Assembly (NCBI GenBank): GCA_035628135.1 | Contig: DASPKM010000001.1 | Span: 336,613 to 400,612, forward strand | Length of the DNA stretch: 64,000 nt | Direction: 5' to 3' | Source of the DNA: DASPKM01 sp035628135 | Lineage (GTDB): Bacteria; Bacteroidota; Bacteroidia; Chitinophagales; Chitinophagaceae | Shown: in pieces, positions 25,603 to 35,240 of the stretch | Layout of the letters: the number at the start of each line of letters is the position of its first letter | Numbering within the stretch: position 1 is the first letter of the stretch | Notes under the pieces: generated by a model | What the model was told of the DNA's origin: nothing | The model's database searches: none | The model's input: the letters and a program-made list of their open reading frames with translations, nothing else | Made by a program: the position numbers and the translations under genes

Positions 25603-25610
25603 TATCTTAG
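25603..25610 (+). promoter_or_regulatory. possible -7 box (TATCTTAG) for the PorV/Q-C25 pair
   Basis: TATCTTAG differs from TAnnTTTG at one base and lies about 110 bases upstream of the PorV/Q-like start. The 216-bp gap between tyrS and this gene also holds a short direct repeat, GGAATGGTTCCGGAATGG, at about 25683-25700. Nothing else is recognised in the gap. Confidence 0.35.
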
Positions 25611-25718
25611 CCAACTAACGGGCTCAGGTGGACGTATATAAATTGACTGTTTGTTCAATTTATCCAGATATCCTTGCATTTCCGGAATGGTTCCGGAATG
25701 GAAAACTGTTGAAATCGC

Positions 25719-26825
25719 ATGAAAAAGATTTACCCTTTAGTAATCCTGCTTACCGTAGCGTGCTGCCAATCGTTTGCGCAGTTCAGGAAATATTCCAACG
25801 AATTCCTGAACATCGGCGCAGGCGCCCGGGGTCTTGCAATGGGCAGTGCACAAGTGGCCTCCGTGAATGATGGATCTGCCGGTTACTGGAATCCCGCCGC
25901 ACTGGTTAACGTTAAGGATCACCCGCAGGTAAACGTCATGCACGCCGAATACTTTGCCGGCATTGGCAAGTACGACTACGCCAGCATTGCGCTTCCGCTG
26001 AAAGATAACAAAAGGACCCTCGGTCTTTCGCTGCTCCGTTTTGCGGTTGACGATATACCCAACACCATCTTCCTGGTCGAACCCGACGGCACCATCAACT
26101 TCAATAACATCACTTCTTTTTCATCGGCCGACTACGCTTTTCTGGTGTCGCTCGCGCAACAGGTGAAACTGAAAAACAATAAGACCTTCAACGCAGGCAT
26201 CAATGCCAAGATCATACACCGCAAGGCGGGCGACTTTGCTACGGCCTGGGGATTTGGCTTTGACGCGGCGGTGCAGATACAGGCTAACCGCTGGAGGTTT
26301 GGCGTAGTGGCAAGAGACGTTACCACCACTTTCAATGCATGGTCATTCAGCCTGAACGAAAAGGTTCGCGAGGTGTTTTACCTGACCCAGAACGAAATAC
26401 CAGTGAAATCAACAGAGCTTACCGCTCCCCGGCTCCTCGTGGGCGGCGCTTATGATTTTAAGTTGAACAAGAACCTGAACTTTTTGGTTGAAACAGGACT
26501 GGACCTCACCTTCGATGGACGAAGGAATACCGTGCTTTCCAGCAGCGCAATAAGCGTTGATCCCAAGCTAGGCCTGGAACTGTCGCTTAAGAATGTGTTC
26601 TTCGTAAGGGCCGGCATCAACAATTTCCAGAAAGCATACGACGATGATGACAGCACCAATACCAAAAAGGTATGGATCTATCAGCCCAGCGCAGGCGCGG
26701 GTTTCAGGCTGTCGAACGTGCAGATAGACTATGCTTTCACCAATTTGGCCAATCAATCGAACCCATTATATACACACGTTTTTTCTTTGAAGCTTGACCT
26801 GGTTAAAAAACAGGCTAAGCAATGA
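25719..26825 (+). CDS. PorV/PorQ-family outer membrane protein
   Basis: The product is 368 residues with a signal peptide (to SFAQ, about 21). A beta-barrel sequence starts with the family motif NIGAGARGLAMGSAQVAS and YWNPAAL (about 30-60). Alternating hydrophobic strands run to a final aromatic-rich strand (THVFSLKLDL). PorV-type proteins are 14-stranded barrels that shuttle type IX secretion substrates to the surface. The C25 peptidase gene begins 35 bases downstream, so the two are probably a functional pair. Whether it is the true PorV or a paralogue cannot be decided by eye. Confidence 0.82.
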   Translation: MKKIYPLVILLTVACCQSFAQFRKYSNEFLNIGAGARGLAMGSAQVASVNDGSAGYWNPAALVNVKDHPQVNVMHAEYFAGIGKYDYASIALPLKDNKRTLGLSLLRFAVDDIPNTIFLVEPDGTINFNNITSFSSADYAFLVSLAQQVKLKNNKTFNAGINAKIIHRKAGDFATAWGFGFDAAVQIQANRWRFGVVARDVTTTFNAWSFSLNEKVREVFYLTQNEIPVKSTELTAPRLLVGGAYDFKLNKNLNFLVETGLDLTFDGRRNTVLSSSAISVDPKLGLELSLKNVFFVRAGINNFQKAYDDDDSTNTKKVWIYQPSAGAGFRLSNVQIDYAFTNLANQSNPLYTHVFSLKLDLVKKQAKQ

Positions 26826-26860
26826 TCCGTAAACTTTGATAACCCGGAAACAAATAAAAT

Positions 26861-29800
26861 ATGAAGCGAATTTTTACATTATTGTTGTTGTGCATGCCTG
26901 TTGCCCTGCTGGCACAGCAATACAACAATGAATGGATAAATTTCAGCCAGACCTATTATAAATTTAAAGTAGGCGCCGACGGCGTTTACCGCATTCCTCA
27001 ATCTGTACTGTCAAGTGCCGGATTGGGCGCGGTACCGTCGCAGAACTTTCAATTGTGGAGGAACGGCGAACAAGTGCCCTTATACATTACCGTTAGCACC
27101 GGCGTGCTCGGGGCATCGGACTACATTGAATTTTGGGGAAAGGCAAACGACGGTAAGGCAGATAAGCCCCTGTACCGGCATCCAGCCTACCAGCATTCCG
27201 AAAAGCTGAGCCTGCAAACCGACACCGCCACGTACTTCCTTACCTCATCCCCCCTCGGCGGACCGCGCTATACCAACGTGGCCAACAACGTTTCCGGCAA
27301 TTCATTACCCGCTGAACAATGGTTTTGGCATACCACCGGAACTTATTTCAATACCAAGGTCAATTTCGGTTACGCAACAGTGGTAGGTGAATATGTATAT
27401 TCTTCTTCCTACGATAAAGGCGAGTTCTATTCAACCCGCGACATCGCACCGGCCAGCCCCCTCACCGATAACAAGGCTAACTTGTATGTGTATGCATCAG
27501 GCCCCGACGCCAGTTTCAAATATGGCGCATTCGGCAATTCCTTGTACAATCGCTCGGTAAGGATCAGCGTAAACGGCACACAGATCACCGATACGACCGT
27601 AGACTTTTTCAACGAAGTACAAGCTACGGTAAACCTGCCTTTGTCGGTCATCAGCTCCGGCAACGCCAGCACCCTGTTCGTGAATACTTCTCCTACATCG
27701 GTGGACAGGTTCGTGATTTCGCATTACGAAATCAAATACCCGAGGCAATTCAATTTCGGCGCAGCAAAGAGCTTTTATTTCGAACTGGCCGCAAAGCCCA
27801 CGGGCCACTACCTGGAAATTGCCAACTTCAATTATGGCGCCGCCATCCCCGTACTATACGACCTGGCAACGCATGAAAGATTTTTAGGAGAAACGGACGT
27901 GGCCAACCTGGTCAAGTTCGCCCTGCCTGCTTCAACAGTTGACCGCAAGCTGGTATTGGTAAACGAAGAGGCAAGTCACGTACGCACGGTAACAGCGCTT
28001 ACACCCAAGACATTTACCGACTATAACAACGCAGCCAACCAGGGTAACTACATCATCATCAGTAATCCCTTATTGTACAATGGTCCTAACGGCAACGCCG
28101 TGCAGAACTATGCCAACTACCGCCAATCGGCCAATGGCGGAAACTTCAGCCCCCTGATCGTTGACATCAATGAGCTGGTTGACCAGTTTGCTTTCGGTAT
28201 CAAAAAACACCCGCTGTCCATTAAGAACTTTTTGAAATATGCACGCGCCACATTCAGCAACCAACCACAGTTTGTATTGTTGATCGGGCGCGGAATGACC
28301 TATAACGAATACCGCCGTTTTGAAGCCAATCCCGATGCGGACAGGCTTAACCTGGTGCCTACTTTCGGACATCCTGCCTCGGACAATAACCTGGCCGCGG
28401 ATGATGCCATGCCTGGCATTCCGGTAATTCCCATAGGCCGTTTGTCGGTGGTAAATGGAAAGGAGATAGAAGACTACCTGGAAAAAATGCAGGAATACGA
28501 AACCATGCAGCGCACCGCTCCTTATACCATTGCAGGCCGCGACTGGATGAAGAATGTCATGCACGTTACCGGCGCCAGTGATCCCTATTTGGGCACCGTG
28601 CTGTGTAACTACATGAACTCGTACAAGCAATTGCTCGAAGATACCCTGGCCGGCGCAAAGGTCATTACCTTCTGTAAAACCTCGGCCAACCCGGTAGAGC
28701 AGGTGTCGAACGAACGCATATCGCAATTGTTCGAAGAAGGATTGAGCATCGTGAGCTATTTCGGCCACTCTTCGTCTACCACGCTCGAGTTCAACATCGA
28801 CAATCCGCAGAACTATAATAATACCGGCAAGTACCCGGTGTTCTTCGTAAGCGGTTGTAACGCAGGTAACTTCTTCGTGTTCGATCCCTTGCGCTTTACA
28901 TATAATGAAACGCTGTCTGAGAAGTTTACGCTTGCCAAGCAGAAGGGCGGTATCGCCTTTGTGGCCAGTACCCACTTCGGTATCGTGAACTACCTGAACA
29001 TCTATATCAATAGTTTATATAGAATGATAGGACAGGAGCAGTATGGCAAGTCGCTGGGTGCCATCAATAAAGAAGCCTTGTATAGAATGATGACGCTGAC
29101 CGGCTTCGATGATTATTATTCGCGGCTGCACGCGGAGGAGATCACCATACACGGCGACCCCGCGTTGAAATTGAACTTCCCCATGGAACCCGATTATGTT
29201 ATCGAGGAGCCGCAGATCAAGATATCTCCTGCATTCATATCCATCGCCGATTCGAGCTTCAACCTTAAAGTGAAACTTACCAATATCGGCCGCGCGGTAT
29301 CTGATTCTATCACCGTGGTGGTAAGGCGCCAGTATCCTGACGGAAGTGGACAAGACATCTATCGCGAAAGGATCACCGGCATCCGCTACAGCGATTCGCT
29401 GAACCTGAACGTGCCCATCGTTGCCACAAGGGACAAAGGCGCAAACAGGATCACGGTTACCATCGACGCGGACAACAATGTTGCGGAGAAAGTAGAGACC
29501 AATAACACAGCTTCTAAAGATGTATTTATATACGAGGATGAGGCAAGGCCTATTTATCCTTATGATTTCTCCATCATGAACAATCCTTCGCAAAAGCTGT
29601 ACGCTTCTACCGCGAACCCATTCAGCAATGTGAAGACCTACGCAATGGAGATAGACACTACAGAATTCTTCAACTCGCCGATCAAGCATACGAAGCAGAT
29701 TTCATCAATCGGCGGCGTGCTGGAGTTTGACCCGGGCATTGCGTTTACAGACAGCACGGTGTATTACTGGCGCACATCGCTGGTACCCACCGCTGGCGGC

Positions 29801-31927
29801 GACTATCGCTGGCATACTTCATCGTTCATGTATAAGGCAGGGACAGAAGTAGGCTTTAACCAATCGCATTTCTACCAGCAACGCAAGTCGTTTGCAGAAC
29901 GCCTGACCATAGATTCGGCCAGCAGATCGTGGGAGTTCGGAAGCCGCATCAACAACGTATTCGTAAGAAACGGTGTGTTCCCCACCGCGGCCAACCAGGC
30001 ATACGACGTATCTGTGTCCATCAATGGTAATACAGACGTTTATAACGTGTGTGGCGTGTCGAACATCATCTTCAACGTATTCGATCCTGTAACCATGCGC
30101 CCGTGGATCAACGGCTTGTTTGGCGACGTTCCCAAATACGGCAGTGACCCCATTTGCGGCGACAACAGGAAATACAACTTCCAGTTCAACATACTCGATA
30201 CCAACAAGCGCAGGAAGATCGTAGAGTTCATGAACCTGATACCCGATGGGCATTTTGTGATAGTGCACAATACCTCGGGCACCAATCCACTTTCTAACAC
30301 GTATGCGAGCACCTGGCTGGGTGATACTTCGTTCATGGGACCGAACAATTCCATGTACCATCGCCTGTTGCAACAGGGCTTTACCAACATCGATTCGTTC
30401 AATGCTCCGCGCTCCTGGATATTCGCTTATAAGAAGAATAGCCAGGCAGAGTTCCAGCCGCGTTCTGTATTCAGTATCGGTACCGGCGACCGCATTACCA
30501 TGGTGTTCGATGCCATAACGCCCGATACCCTCGGTTACGTGAGCTCGCCCAAGTTCGGTCCCGCTAAAACGTGGAAGGAATTGCAATGGCAGGGGTCGAG
30601 CACGGAAACAGTCCCCACTGACATCGTGGACCTCGAAGTAATAGGCATAGATAACAACCGCAACGAAACGAAGCTGTTCAATATCAACCAGTCAACCAGC
30701 ACGTACGACCTGAGCGGCATCGATGCCGCGCAATATCCTTTCCTCAGGCTTAGGATGACCACGATGGACACCCTGAACCTTACGCCTTACCAGTTGAAGT
30801 ACTGGAGGCTGCTGTATGATCCCGTTCCCGAAGGTGCGCTGGCGCCCAATGTATACTTTACAACAAAAGATACCCTGGAAATAGGCGAGAAGCTCACGTT
30901 TGCAATAGCATTCAAGAACATCAGCCTGGCATCGTTCGACAGCCTGCTGGTAAGAGCGTATGTGCTTGACCGTAGCAACGTGCCGCATAACCTCGACCTG
31001 CCGCGTACCAAACCCTTGATCAGCGGAGATACAGTTATACTTAAATACGAGATAGATACCGAACAGTATCCTGAAATGAATACGCTGTTCGTGGATGTGA
31101 ACCCCAACTACGACCAACCCGAGCAGCATCACTTCAATAACTTCCTGTTCCGCAACTTCTATGTGAAGCCAGATAGGAAGAACCCGCTGCTGGACGTGAC
31201 CTTCGACGGAGCGCATATCCTCAACCGTGATATCGTTTCACCGAAGCCGCACATCCAGATCAAGCTGAAGGACGACGCGAAGTTCCTGTTGCTGAACGAC
31301 ACCGCGCTTACAAGTGTGCAGGTGCGTTATCCCGATGCGGCCAATACGTTGAAGACATATAATTTCAATACGGACACCTTGCGGTTTACCCCCGCAGCCG
31401 CAGGTTCGGACAATACGGCAACGCTCGACTTCTTCCCCGACTTCACCCAGCAAATTTCGCAGGATGGAGATGAGGATGAATATGAGCTGATAGTGAAAGG
31501 AAAGGACAGGAGCGGCAACAAGGCCGGCAATGTTGAGTACCGTGTAACATTCAGGGTCATCAACAAACCCATGATCTCTAACCTGCTCAACTACCCGAAC
31601 CCGTTCACTACGTCTACCGCCTTCGTGTTCACCATCACGGGCAGCGAGATACCGCAGAACATCAAGATACAGATCCTGACCGTTACCGGTAAGATCGTTC
31701 GCGAGATCACCAAGGACGAATTAGGGCCGTTGAGGATCGGACGGAACATCACCGAGTTCAAATGGGATGGTACGGACCAGTATGGTCAAAGGCTCGCCAA
31801 TGGCGTGTACCTGTACCGCGTGGTAACTACCCTCAACGGTAAGCGCATGGACAAGTACACTGCGGAAGACGACAATACTGATAAGTTCTTTACCCGCGGG
31901 TATGGTAAGATGTACCTGATGCGGTAA
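26861..31927 (+). CDS. C25 (gingipain-type) cysteine peptidase, PorU-like, with C-terminal sorting region
   Basis: The product is 1688 residues with a signal peptide (to LLAQ, about 19). The C25 peptidase domain covers about 400-780, with catalytic His636 in SYFGHSS and Cys666 in VSGCNAGNFF. A CARDB-like adhesion domain follows (about 785-890). Several beta-sandwich regions come next, and the C-terminal FlgD/T9SS-type segment (YPNPFTTSTAFVF ... NGVYLYRV) ends at about 1660. PorU proteins are the sortases of type IX secretion, but this chain is longer than the roughly 1150 residues of the classical PorU. It may therefore be a secreted C25 peptidase served by the adjacent PorV/Q-like barrel. 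Confidence 0.85.
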   Translation: MKRIFTLLLLCMPVALLAQQYNNEWINFSQTYYKFKVGADGVYRIPQSVLSSAGLGAVPSQNFQLWRNGEQVPLYITVSTGVLGASDYIEFWGKANDGKADKPLYRHPAYQHSEKLSLQTDTATYFLTSSPLGGPRYTNVANNVSGNSLPAEQWFWHTTGTYFNTKVNFGYATVVGEYVYSSSYDKGEFYSTRDIAPASPLTDNKANLYVYASGPDASFKYGAFGNSLYNRSVRISVNGTQITDTTVDFFNEVQATVNLPLSVISSGNASTLFVNTSPTSVDRFVISHYEIKYPRQFNFGAAKSFYFELAAKPTGHYLEIANFNYGAAIPVLYDLATHERFLGETDVANLVKFALPASTVDRKLVLVNEEASHVRTVTALTPKTFTDYNNAANQGNYIIISNPLLYNGPNGNAVQNYANYRQSANGGNFSPLIVDINELVDQFAFGIKKHPLSIKNFLKYARATFSNQPQFVLLIGRGMTYNEYRRFEANPDADRLNLVPTFGHPASDNNLAADDAMPGIPVIPIGRLSVVNGKEIEDYLEKMQEYETMQRTAPYTIAGRDWMKNVMHVTGASDPYLGTVLCNYMNSYKQLLEDTLAGAKVITFCKTSANPVEQVSNERISQLFEEGLSIVSYFGHSSSTTLEFNIDNPQNYNNTGKYPVFFVSGCNAGNFFVFDPLRFTYNETLSEKFTLAKQKGGIAFVASTHFGIVNYLNIYINSLYRMIGQEQYGKSLGAINKEALYRMMTLTGFDDYYSRLHAEEITIHGDPALKLNFPMEPDYVIEEPQIKISPAFISIADSSFNLKVKLTNIGRAVSDSITVVVRRQYPDGSGQDIYRERITGIRYSDSLNLNVPIVATRDKGANRITVTIDADNNVAEKVETNNTASKDVFIYEDEARPIYPYDFSIMNNPSQKLYASTANPFSNVKTYAMEIDTTEFFNSPIKHTKQISSIGGVLEFDPGIAFTDSTVYYWRTSLVPTAGGDYRWHTSSFMYKAGTEVGFNQSHFYQQRKSFAERLTIDSASRSWEFGSRINNVFVRNGVFPTAANQAYDVSVSINGNTDVYNVCGVSNIIFNVFDPVTMRPWINGLFGDVPKYGSDPICGDNRKYNFQFNILDTNKRRKIVEFMNLIPDGHFVIVHNTSGTNPLSNTYASTWLGDTSFMGPNNSMYHRLLQQGFTNIDSFNAPRSWIFAYKKNSQAEFQPRSVFSIGTGDRITMVFDAITPDTLGYVSSPKFGPAKTWKELQWQGSSTETVPTDIVDLEVIGIDNNRNETKLFNINQSTSTYDLSGIDAAQYPFLRLRMTTMDTLNLTPYQLKYWRLLYDPVPEGALAPNVYFTTKDTLEIGEKLTFAIAFKNISLASFDSLLVRAYVLDRSNVPHNLDLPRTKPLISGDTVILKYEIDTEQYPEMNTLFVDVNPNYDQPEQHHFNNFLFRNFYVKPDRKNPLLDVTFDGAHILNRDIVSPKPHIQIKLKDDAKFLLLNDTALTSVQVRYPDAANTLKTYNFNTDTLRFTPAAAGSDNTATLDFFPDFTQQISQDGDEDEYELIVKGKDRSGNKAGNVEYRVTFRVINKPMISNLLNYPNPFTTSTAFVFTITGSEIPQNIKIQILTVTGKIVREITKDELGPLRIGRNITEFKWDGTDQYGQRLANGVYLYRVVTTLNGKRMDKYTAEDDNTDKFFTRGYGKMYLMR

Positions 31928-31934
31928 TAATTTA

Positions 31935-32026
31935 AGTCAATAAGTCAAATAGGTCATTAGGTCATTGAGGTATATCTTCAATGACCTATTGACTTAATGA
32001 CCCGATGACTCAATGACCTAATGACT
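31935..32026. repeat. octamer (GTCATTRR) inverted repeat array
   Basis: GTCATTAGGTCATTGAG (31953-31969) pairs perfectly with 32009-32025 over 17 bases, and more units flank both arms (31935 to 32026). The right end runs into the start of the acyltransferase gene: its upstream ATG (32021) is made by the repeat. Confidence 0.85.
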
Positions 32027-32035
32027 CAAAACGTA

Positions 32036-33205
32036 ATGAAATCTGGCGACGCCACTTATATACCAGCGCTTACCGGTGTAAGGTTCCTCGCAGGCTTCTT
32101 CGTGTTTTTGTTTCATTATAAGCCGCTCAAGTCATCTGACAACCCCATTGTTCAACAGGTAGTGGGTGTGTTCAATGAAATGTACACAGGCGTTGGGCTT
32201 TTCTTCGTGCTCAGCGGATTTCTTATCTGCTATATTTATTACCAGGGCGCATCGTTGAAGAAAGATTTCCTGAAAAATTACTTCCTTCGCCGGTTTGCCC
32301 GAATCTATCCCATATTTTTCCTGCTCACCACCGCTTATTTCATATATACAGCGATGTACCATGGAAGGGCCGACCTGAAGTTTCTCGGCATATATTTTAC
32401 CAATATCACGCTGATAAAGGGATTTTCGCAAACCCTTATGTTCACCGGCATTTTTCAAACCTGGAGCCTGACTGTGGAAGAAACATTTTATTTTCTCGCG
32501 CCGCTCATGTTCATCCTGCACAGGAAGTATGGCAAATTGTGGTGGCAAGTACCGGTGCTCATAAGCTTTGGCCTGCTTTGCGTGCTGATCTTCTCGATCA
32601 TTCCCCTCTATGGATTTTTCCAGGATACTTATTTCCTGTTCATGGCAACATTCTTTGGCCGGTGCCTGGAATTTTTCATGGGTATACAACTTGCGCTGAT
32701 AGTATTGCGATCGGGAAGAGAAAAACGTGCAAGCACAGCAAAGTTTCCTGTTATCACTGCATTGGGGATTTCGCTGCTGCTGTTATGCCTGTATGGTATG
32801 AGCAGTATCAGGGCTTACTTTAATTTGAATTATTCGGTAGAGCATCCGCTCGGGTTAATAGTGAACAACCTGGTGTTCCCGTTTACAGTGGCGATGTTCT
32901 TTTACGGCCTCATCTACGAACGTTCCTGGGTGCAGCGTTTCTTTGCATCGAAACCGGTTGAGCTGCTGGGCAAAAGCTCCTATGCATTTTATCTTATCCA
33001 TGCGGGCTTTATCGCTGGTTTTGTATTCAAGCTCACCAACAGCAACCTGTATACATTTTTGTTGCTGGAGGTCCTGGCGATATCAATATTCCTTTTGATC
33101 GAACGGCCGCTATACCGTTGGATCACAAAGGCCGCCGAGTGCCCGCCGTCACCGGCTACCGGGTACTATAAAGAAGTCCTTGCAGATAAACCACAAACCT
33201 CCTGA
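32036..33205 (+). CDS. acyltransferase 3 (membrane-bound O-acyltransferase) family protein
   Basis: From the ATG at 32036 the product is 389 residues with about ten membrane helices. It opens with the family motif ALTGVRFLAGFFVFLFHY (Arg and His near residues 17-28) and has the VGLFFVLSGFLICYIY segment (about 63) and FLRRFARIYPIFFL (about 95). It also has SLTVEETFYFLAPL (about 150). These enzymes O-acylate surface sugars or small molecules. An in-frame ATG at 32021 exists but is supplied by the octamer repeat, so I prefer 32036. The acceptor is unknown. Confidence 0.83.
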   Translation: MKSGDATYIPALTGVRFLAGFFVFLFHYKPLKSSDNPIVQQVVGVFNEMYTGVGLFFVLSGFLICYIYYQGASLKKDFLKNYFLRRFARIYPIFFLLTTAYFIYTAMYHGRADLKFLGIYFTNITLIKGFSQTLMFTGIFQTWSLTVEETFYFLAPLMFILHRKYGKLWWQVPVLISFGLLCVLIFSIIPLYGFFQDTYFLFMATFFGRCLEFFMGIQLALIVLRSGREKRASTAKFPVITALGISLLLLCLYGMSSIRAYFNLNYSVEHPLGLIVNNLVFPFTVAMFFYGLIYERSWVQRFFASKPVELLGKSSYAFYLIHAGFIAGFVFKLTNSNLYTFLLLEVLAISIFLLIERPLYRWITKAAECPPSPATGYYKEVLADKPQTS

Positions 33206-33212
33206 CCTTCCG

Positions 33213-33220
33213 TACCTTTG
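33213..33220 (+). promoter_or_regulatory. TACCTTTG -7 box 6 bases before the Hsp70 ATG
   Basis: An exact consensus -7 box ends 6 bases before the ATG at 33227. Transcription would begin at or next to the start codon, giving a leaderless or nearly leaderless mRNA. Confidence 0.5.
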
Positions 33221-33226
33221 CCGACT

Positions 33227-35107
33227 ATGGCAAAAATAGCTATCAACCTGTCCACCGGCAGTTTGCAACAGCAGGAAATGATCGTGGGCATCGATTTGGG
33301 CACCACCAATAGCCTCGTGGCCATTATTCATCCTGAAACAAGGCAGCCCACCGTGCTCCGCGAATTCGACAGCAGCTCGCTGGTGCCTTCCATCATACAT
33401 TTCGGCGCAGGCAATACGGTAACCGTGGGCGACCTGGCAAAACAATTCCTTATCACCGAACCGCAGCACACTATTTTTTCCGTGAAGCGCCTCATGGGTA
33501 AGTCATACAACGACATCCGGCGCAACGCTTCCTTCTTCACTTATAAAGTAATTGACGACGATACTGAAAGACTGGTAAAAGTGCAGGTGGGGGATAAATT
33601 CTATTCACCTATCGAATTGTCTTCATACATATTAAAGGAATTGAAGCATCGGGCGGAGCACATTCTTAAAACGCCCGTGAACAAAGCCGTGATCACCGTG
33701 CCCGCTTATTTCAACGATGCCCAAAGGCAAGCCACCCGCGACGCAGGCAAGATGGCAGGATTGGATGTATTGCGCATCATGAACGAACCTACCGCGGCCA
33801 GCCTGGCCTATGGCCTTGGATTAAAAAATGAGCAGGAGGCCAGGACCATTGCAGTGTACGATCTCGGCGGCGGCACTTTCGACATATCGGTGCTGCGCAT
33901 TACCAATGGCATCTTCGAAGTGCTGTCCACCAATGGAGATACTTACCTCGGCGGCGATGATTTTGACCAGGCCATCGTAAAACATTGGATGGGCCAATTG
34001 GGATTGAGTGAACAATATATTGCCCAATATAAAAACCTGGCGCAGGAGCTGAGACTGAAAGCCGAAGAAGCAAAAAAACACCTGAGCTCCGCTAACGAAT
34101 TCACGGGCAGCATATCCGCCCTGCCTGAGGCCGCGCCTGCAAAACAGGTCACGCTTTCCAAACAACAATTCGAGGCGCTCATTCAACCTTATGTAAACCG
34201 CACCATCGACTCTTGCCGCAATGCCCTGCAGGACGCAAACCTTACCATCGCCGATATCCAGGAAGTGGTGATGGTGGGCGGTTCTACCCGCGTGCCACTG
34301 GTGAAGCAATCGGTAGCAAGCTTCTTTCAAAGGCCCGTGCATGATGACCTTAATCCCGATGAAGTAGTGGCTATAGGGGCGGCCGTGCAGGCAGATATAC
34401 TTGCGGGCAACAACCGTGATTTTTTATTGCTCGACATTACGCCGCTTTCCCTGGGCATCGAGACTATGGGCGGGTTGATGGACGTGCTCATTCCACGCAA
34501 TTCCCGCATACCTACCAGTGCAAGCCGCCAGTATACCACCCAAAAAGATGGTCAAAGCGGCATGCGCATTTCGGTATACCAGGGCGAACGTGATTTGGTA
34601 AAGGACAACCGCAAACTGGCCGAGTTTACCCTGGCAGGCATACCAGCCATGCCCGCCGGCCTCCCGAAAGTGGAAGTCAGCTTTTTGATCAATGCCGACG
34701 GCATACTGGTGGTAAAAGCCAAAGAATTGCGGAGCGGGGTAGAGCAGCACATAGAGGTAAAACCCCAGTACGGCCTTACCGACGAAGAGGTGGAAAAGAT
34801 GCTGCTGGACTCCATTACCCATGCCAGGGACGACATCAGCACCCGCGCCCTGGTGGAGGCCCGGGAAGAGGCCAGGCAATTGATAGATACCACCGAGAAC
34901 TTCCTGCGCAAGAACCAGGAACACCTGACCCCCGGAGAGGTGGCCGACACCCGTACGGCTATTGATGAGCTGGCTGGGCTAATGGGGGGCAACGACAAAG
35001 ACCTTATACAAACCCACATAGAAAAGCTCAACGAAATCAGCCGGCCTTACGCCGAACGGGTCATGGATACCGCAATAGGGATTGCAATGAAGGGAAAAAA
35101 GCTATAA
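33227..35107 (+). CDS. hscA: Hsp70-family chaperone, HscA-like
   Basis: From the ATG at 33227 the product is 626 residues. An N-terminal extension precedes MIVGIDLGTTNSLVAI, as in HscA and unlike DnaK, where that motif is at the very start. The ATPase domain has VPAYFNDAQRQATRDAG, YDLGGGTFDISVL and VMVGGSTRVPLV. The substrate domain follows (LLDITPLSLGIETMGG). There is no acidic EEVD-like or DnaK-type Gly-rich tail. HscA helps move iron-sulfur clusters from the scaffold IscU. No isc or hscB gene is nearby, so the specific role is inferred from the N-terminal shape. Confidence 0.75.
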   Translation: MAKIAINLSTGSLQQQEMIVGIDLGTTNSLVAIIHPETRQPTVLREFDSSSLVPSIIHFGAGNTVTVGDLAKQFLITEPQHTIFSVKRLMGKSYNDIRRNASFFTYKVIDDDTERLVKVQVGDKFYSPIELSSYILKELKHRAEHILKTPVNKAVITVPAYFNDAQRQATRDAGKMAGLDVLRIMNEPTAASLAYGLGLKNEQEARTIAVYDLGGGTFDISVLRITNGIFEVLSTNGDTYLGGDDFDQAIVKHWMGQLGLSEQYIAQYKNLAQELRLKAEEAKKHLSSANEFTGSISALPEAAPAKQVTLSKQQFEALIQPYVNRTIDSCRNALQDANLTIADIQEVVMVGGSTRVPLVKQSVASFFQRPVHDDLNPDEVVAIGAAVQADILAGNNRDFLLLDITPLSLGIETMGGLMDVLIPRNSRIPTSASRQYTTQKDGQSGMRISVYQGERDLVKDNRKLAEFTLAGIPAMPAGLPKVEVSFLINADGILVVKAKELRSGVEQHIEVKPQYGLTDEEVEKMLLDSITHARDDISTRALVEAREEARQLIDTTENFLRKNQEHLTPGEVADTRTAIDELAGLMGGNDKDLIQTHIEKLNEISRPYAERVMDTAIGIAMKGKKL

Positions 35108-35240
35108 TTTAGGCCGCTCGTACAAGGGGCTTACCGCCGTTACCCAACTATAAAGGGATGATTCACAAAATATAGGGTGAAGAATTCCGTTTCTATGGGA
35201 GTTTTACGGCTTTACCCTGAACCAACAAATAAGAAGATCA

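Noticed and set aside
28070..28975. Long minus-strand frame inside the C25 peptidase gene
   Set aside because: The codon pattern follows the plus-strand gene; no recognisable protein.
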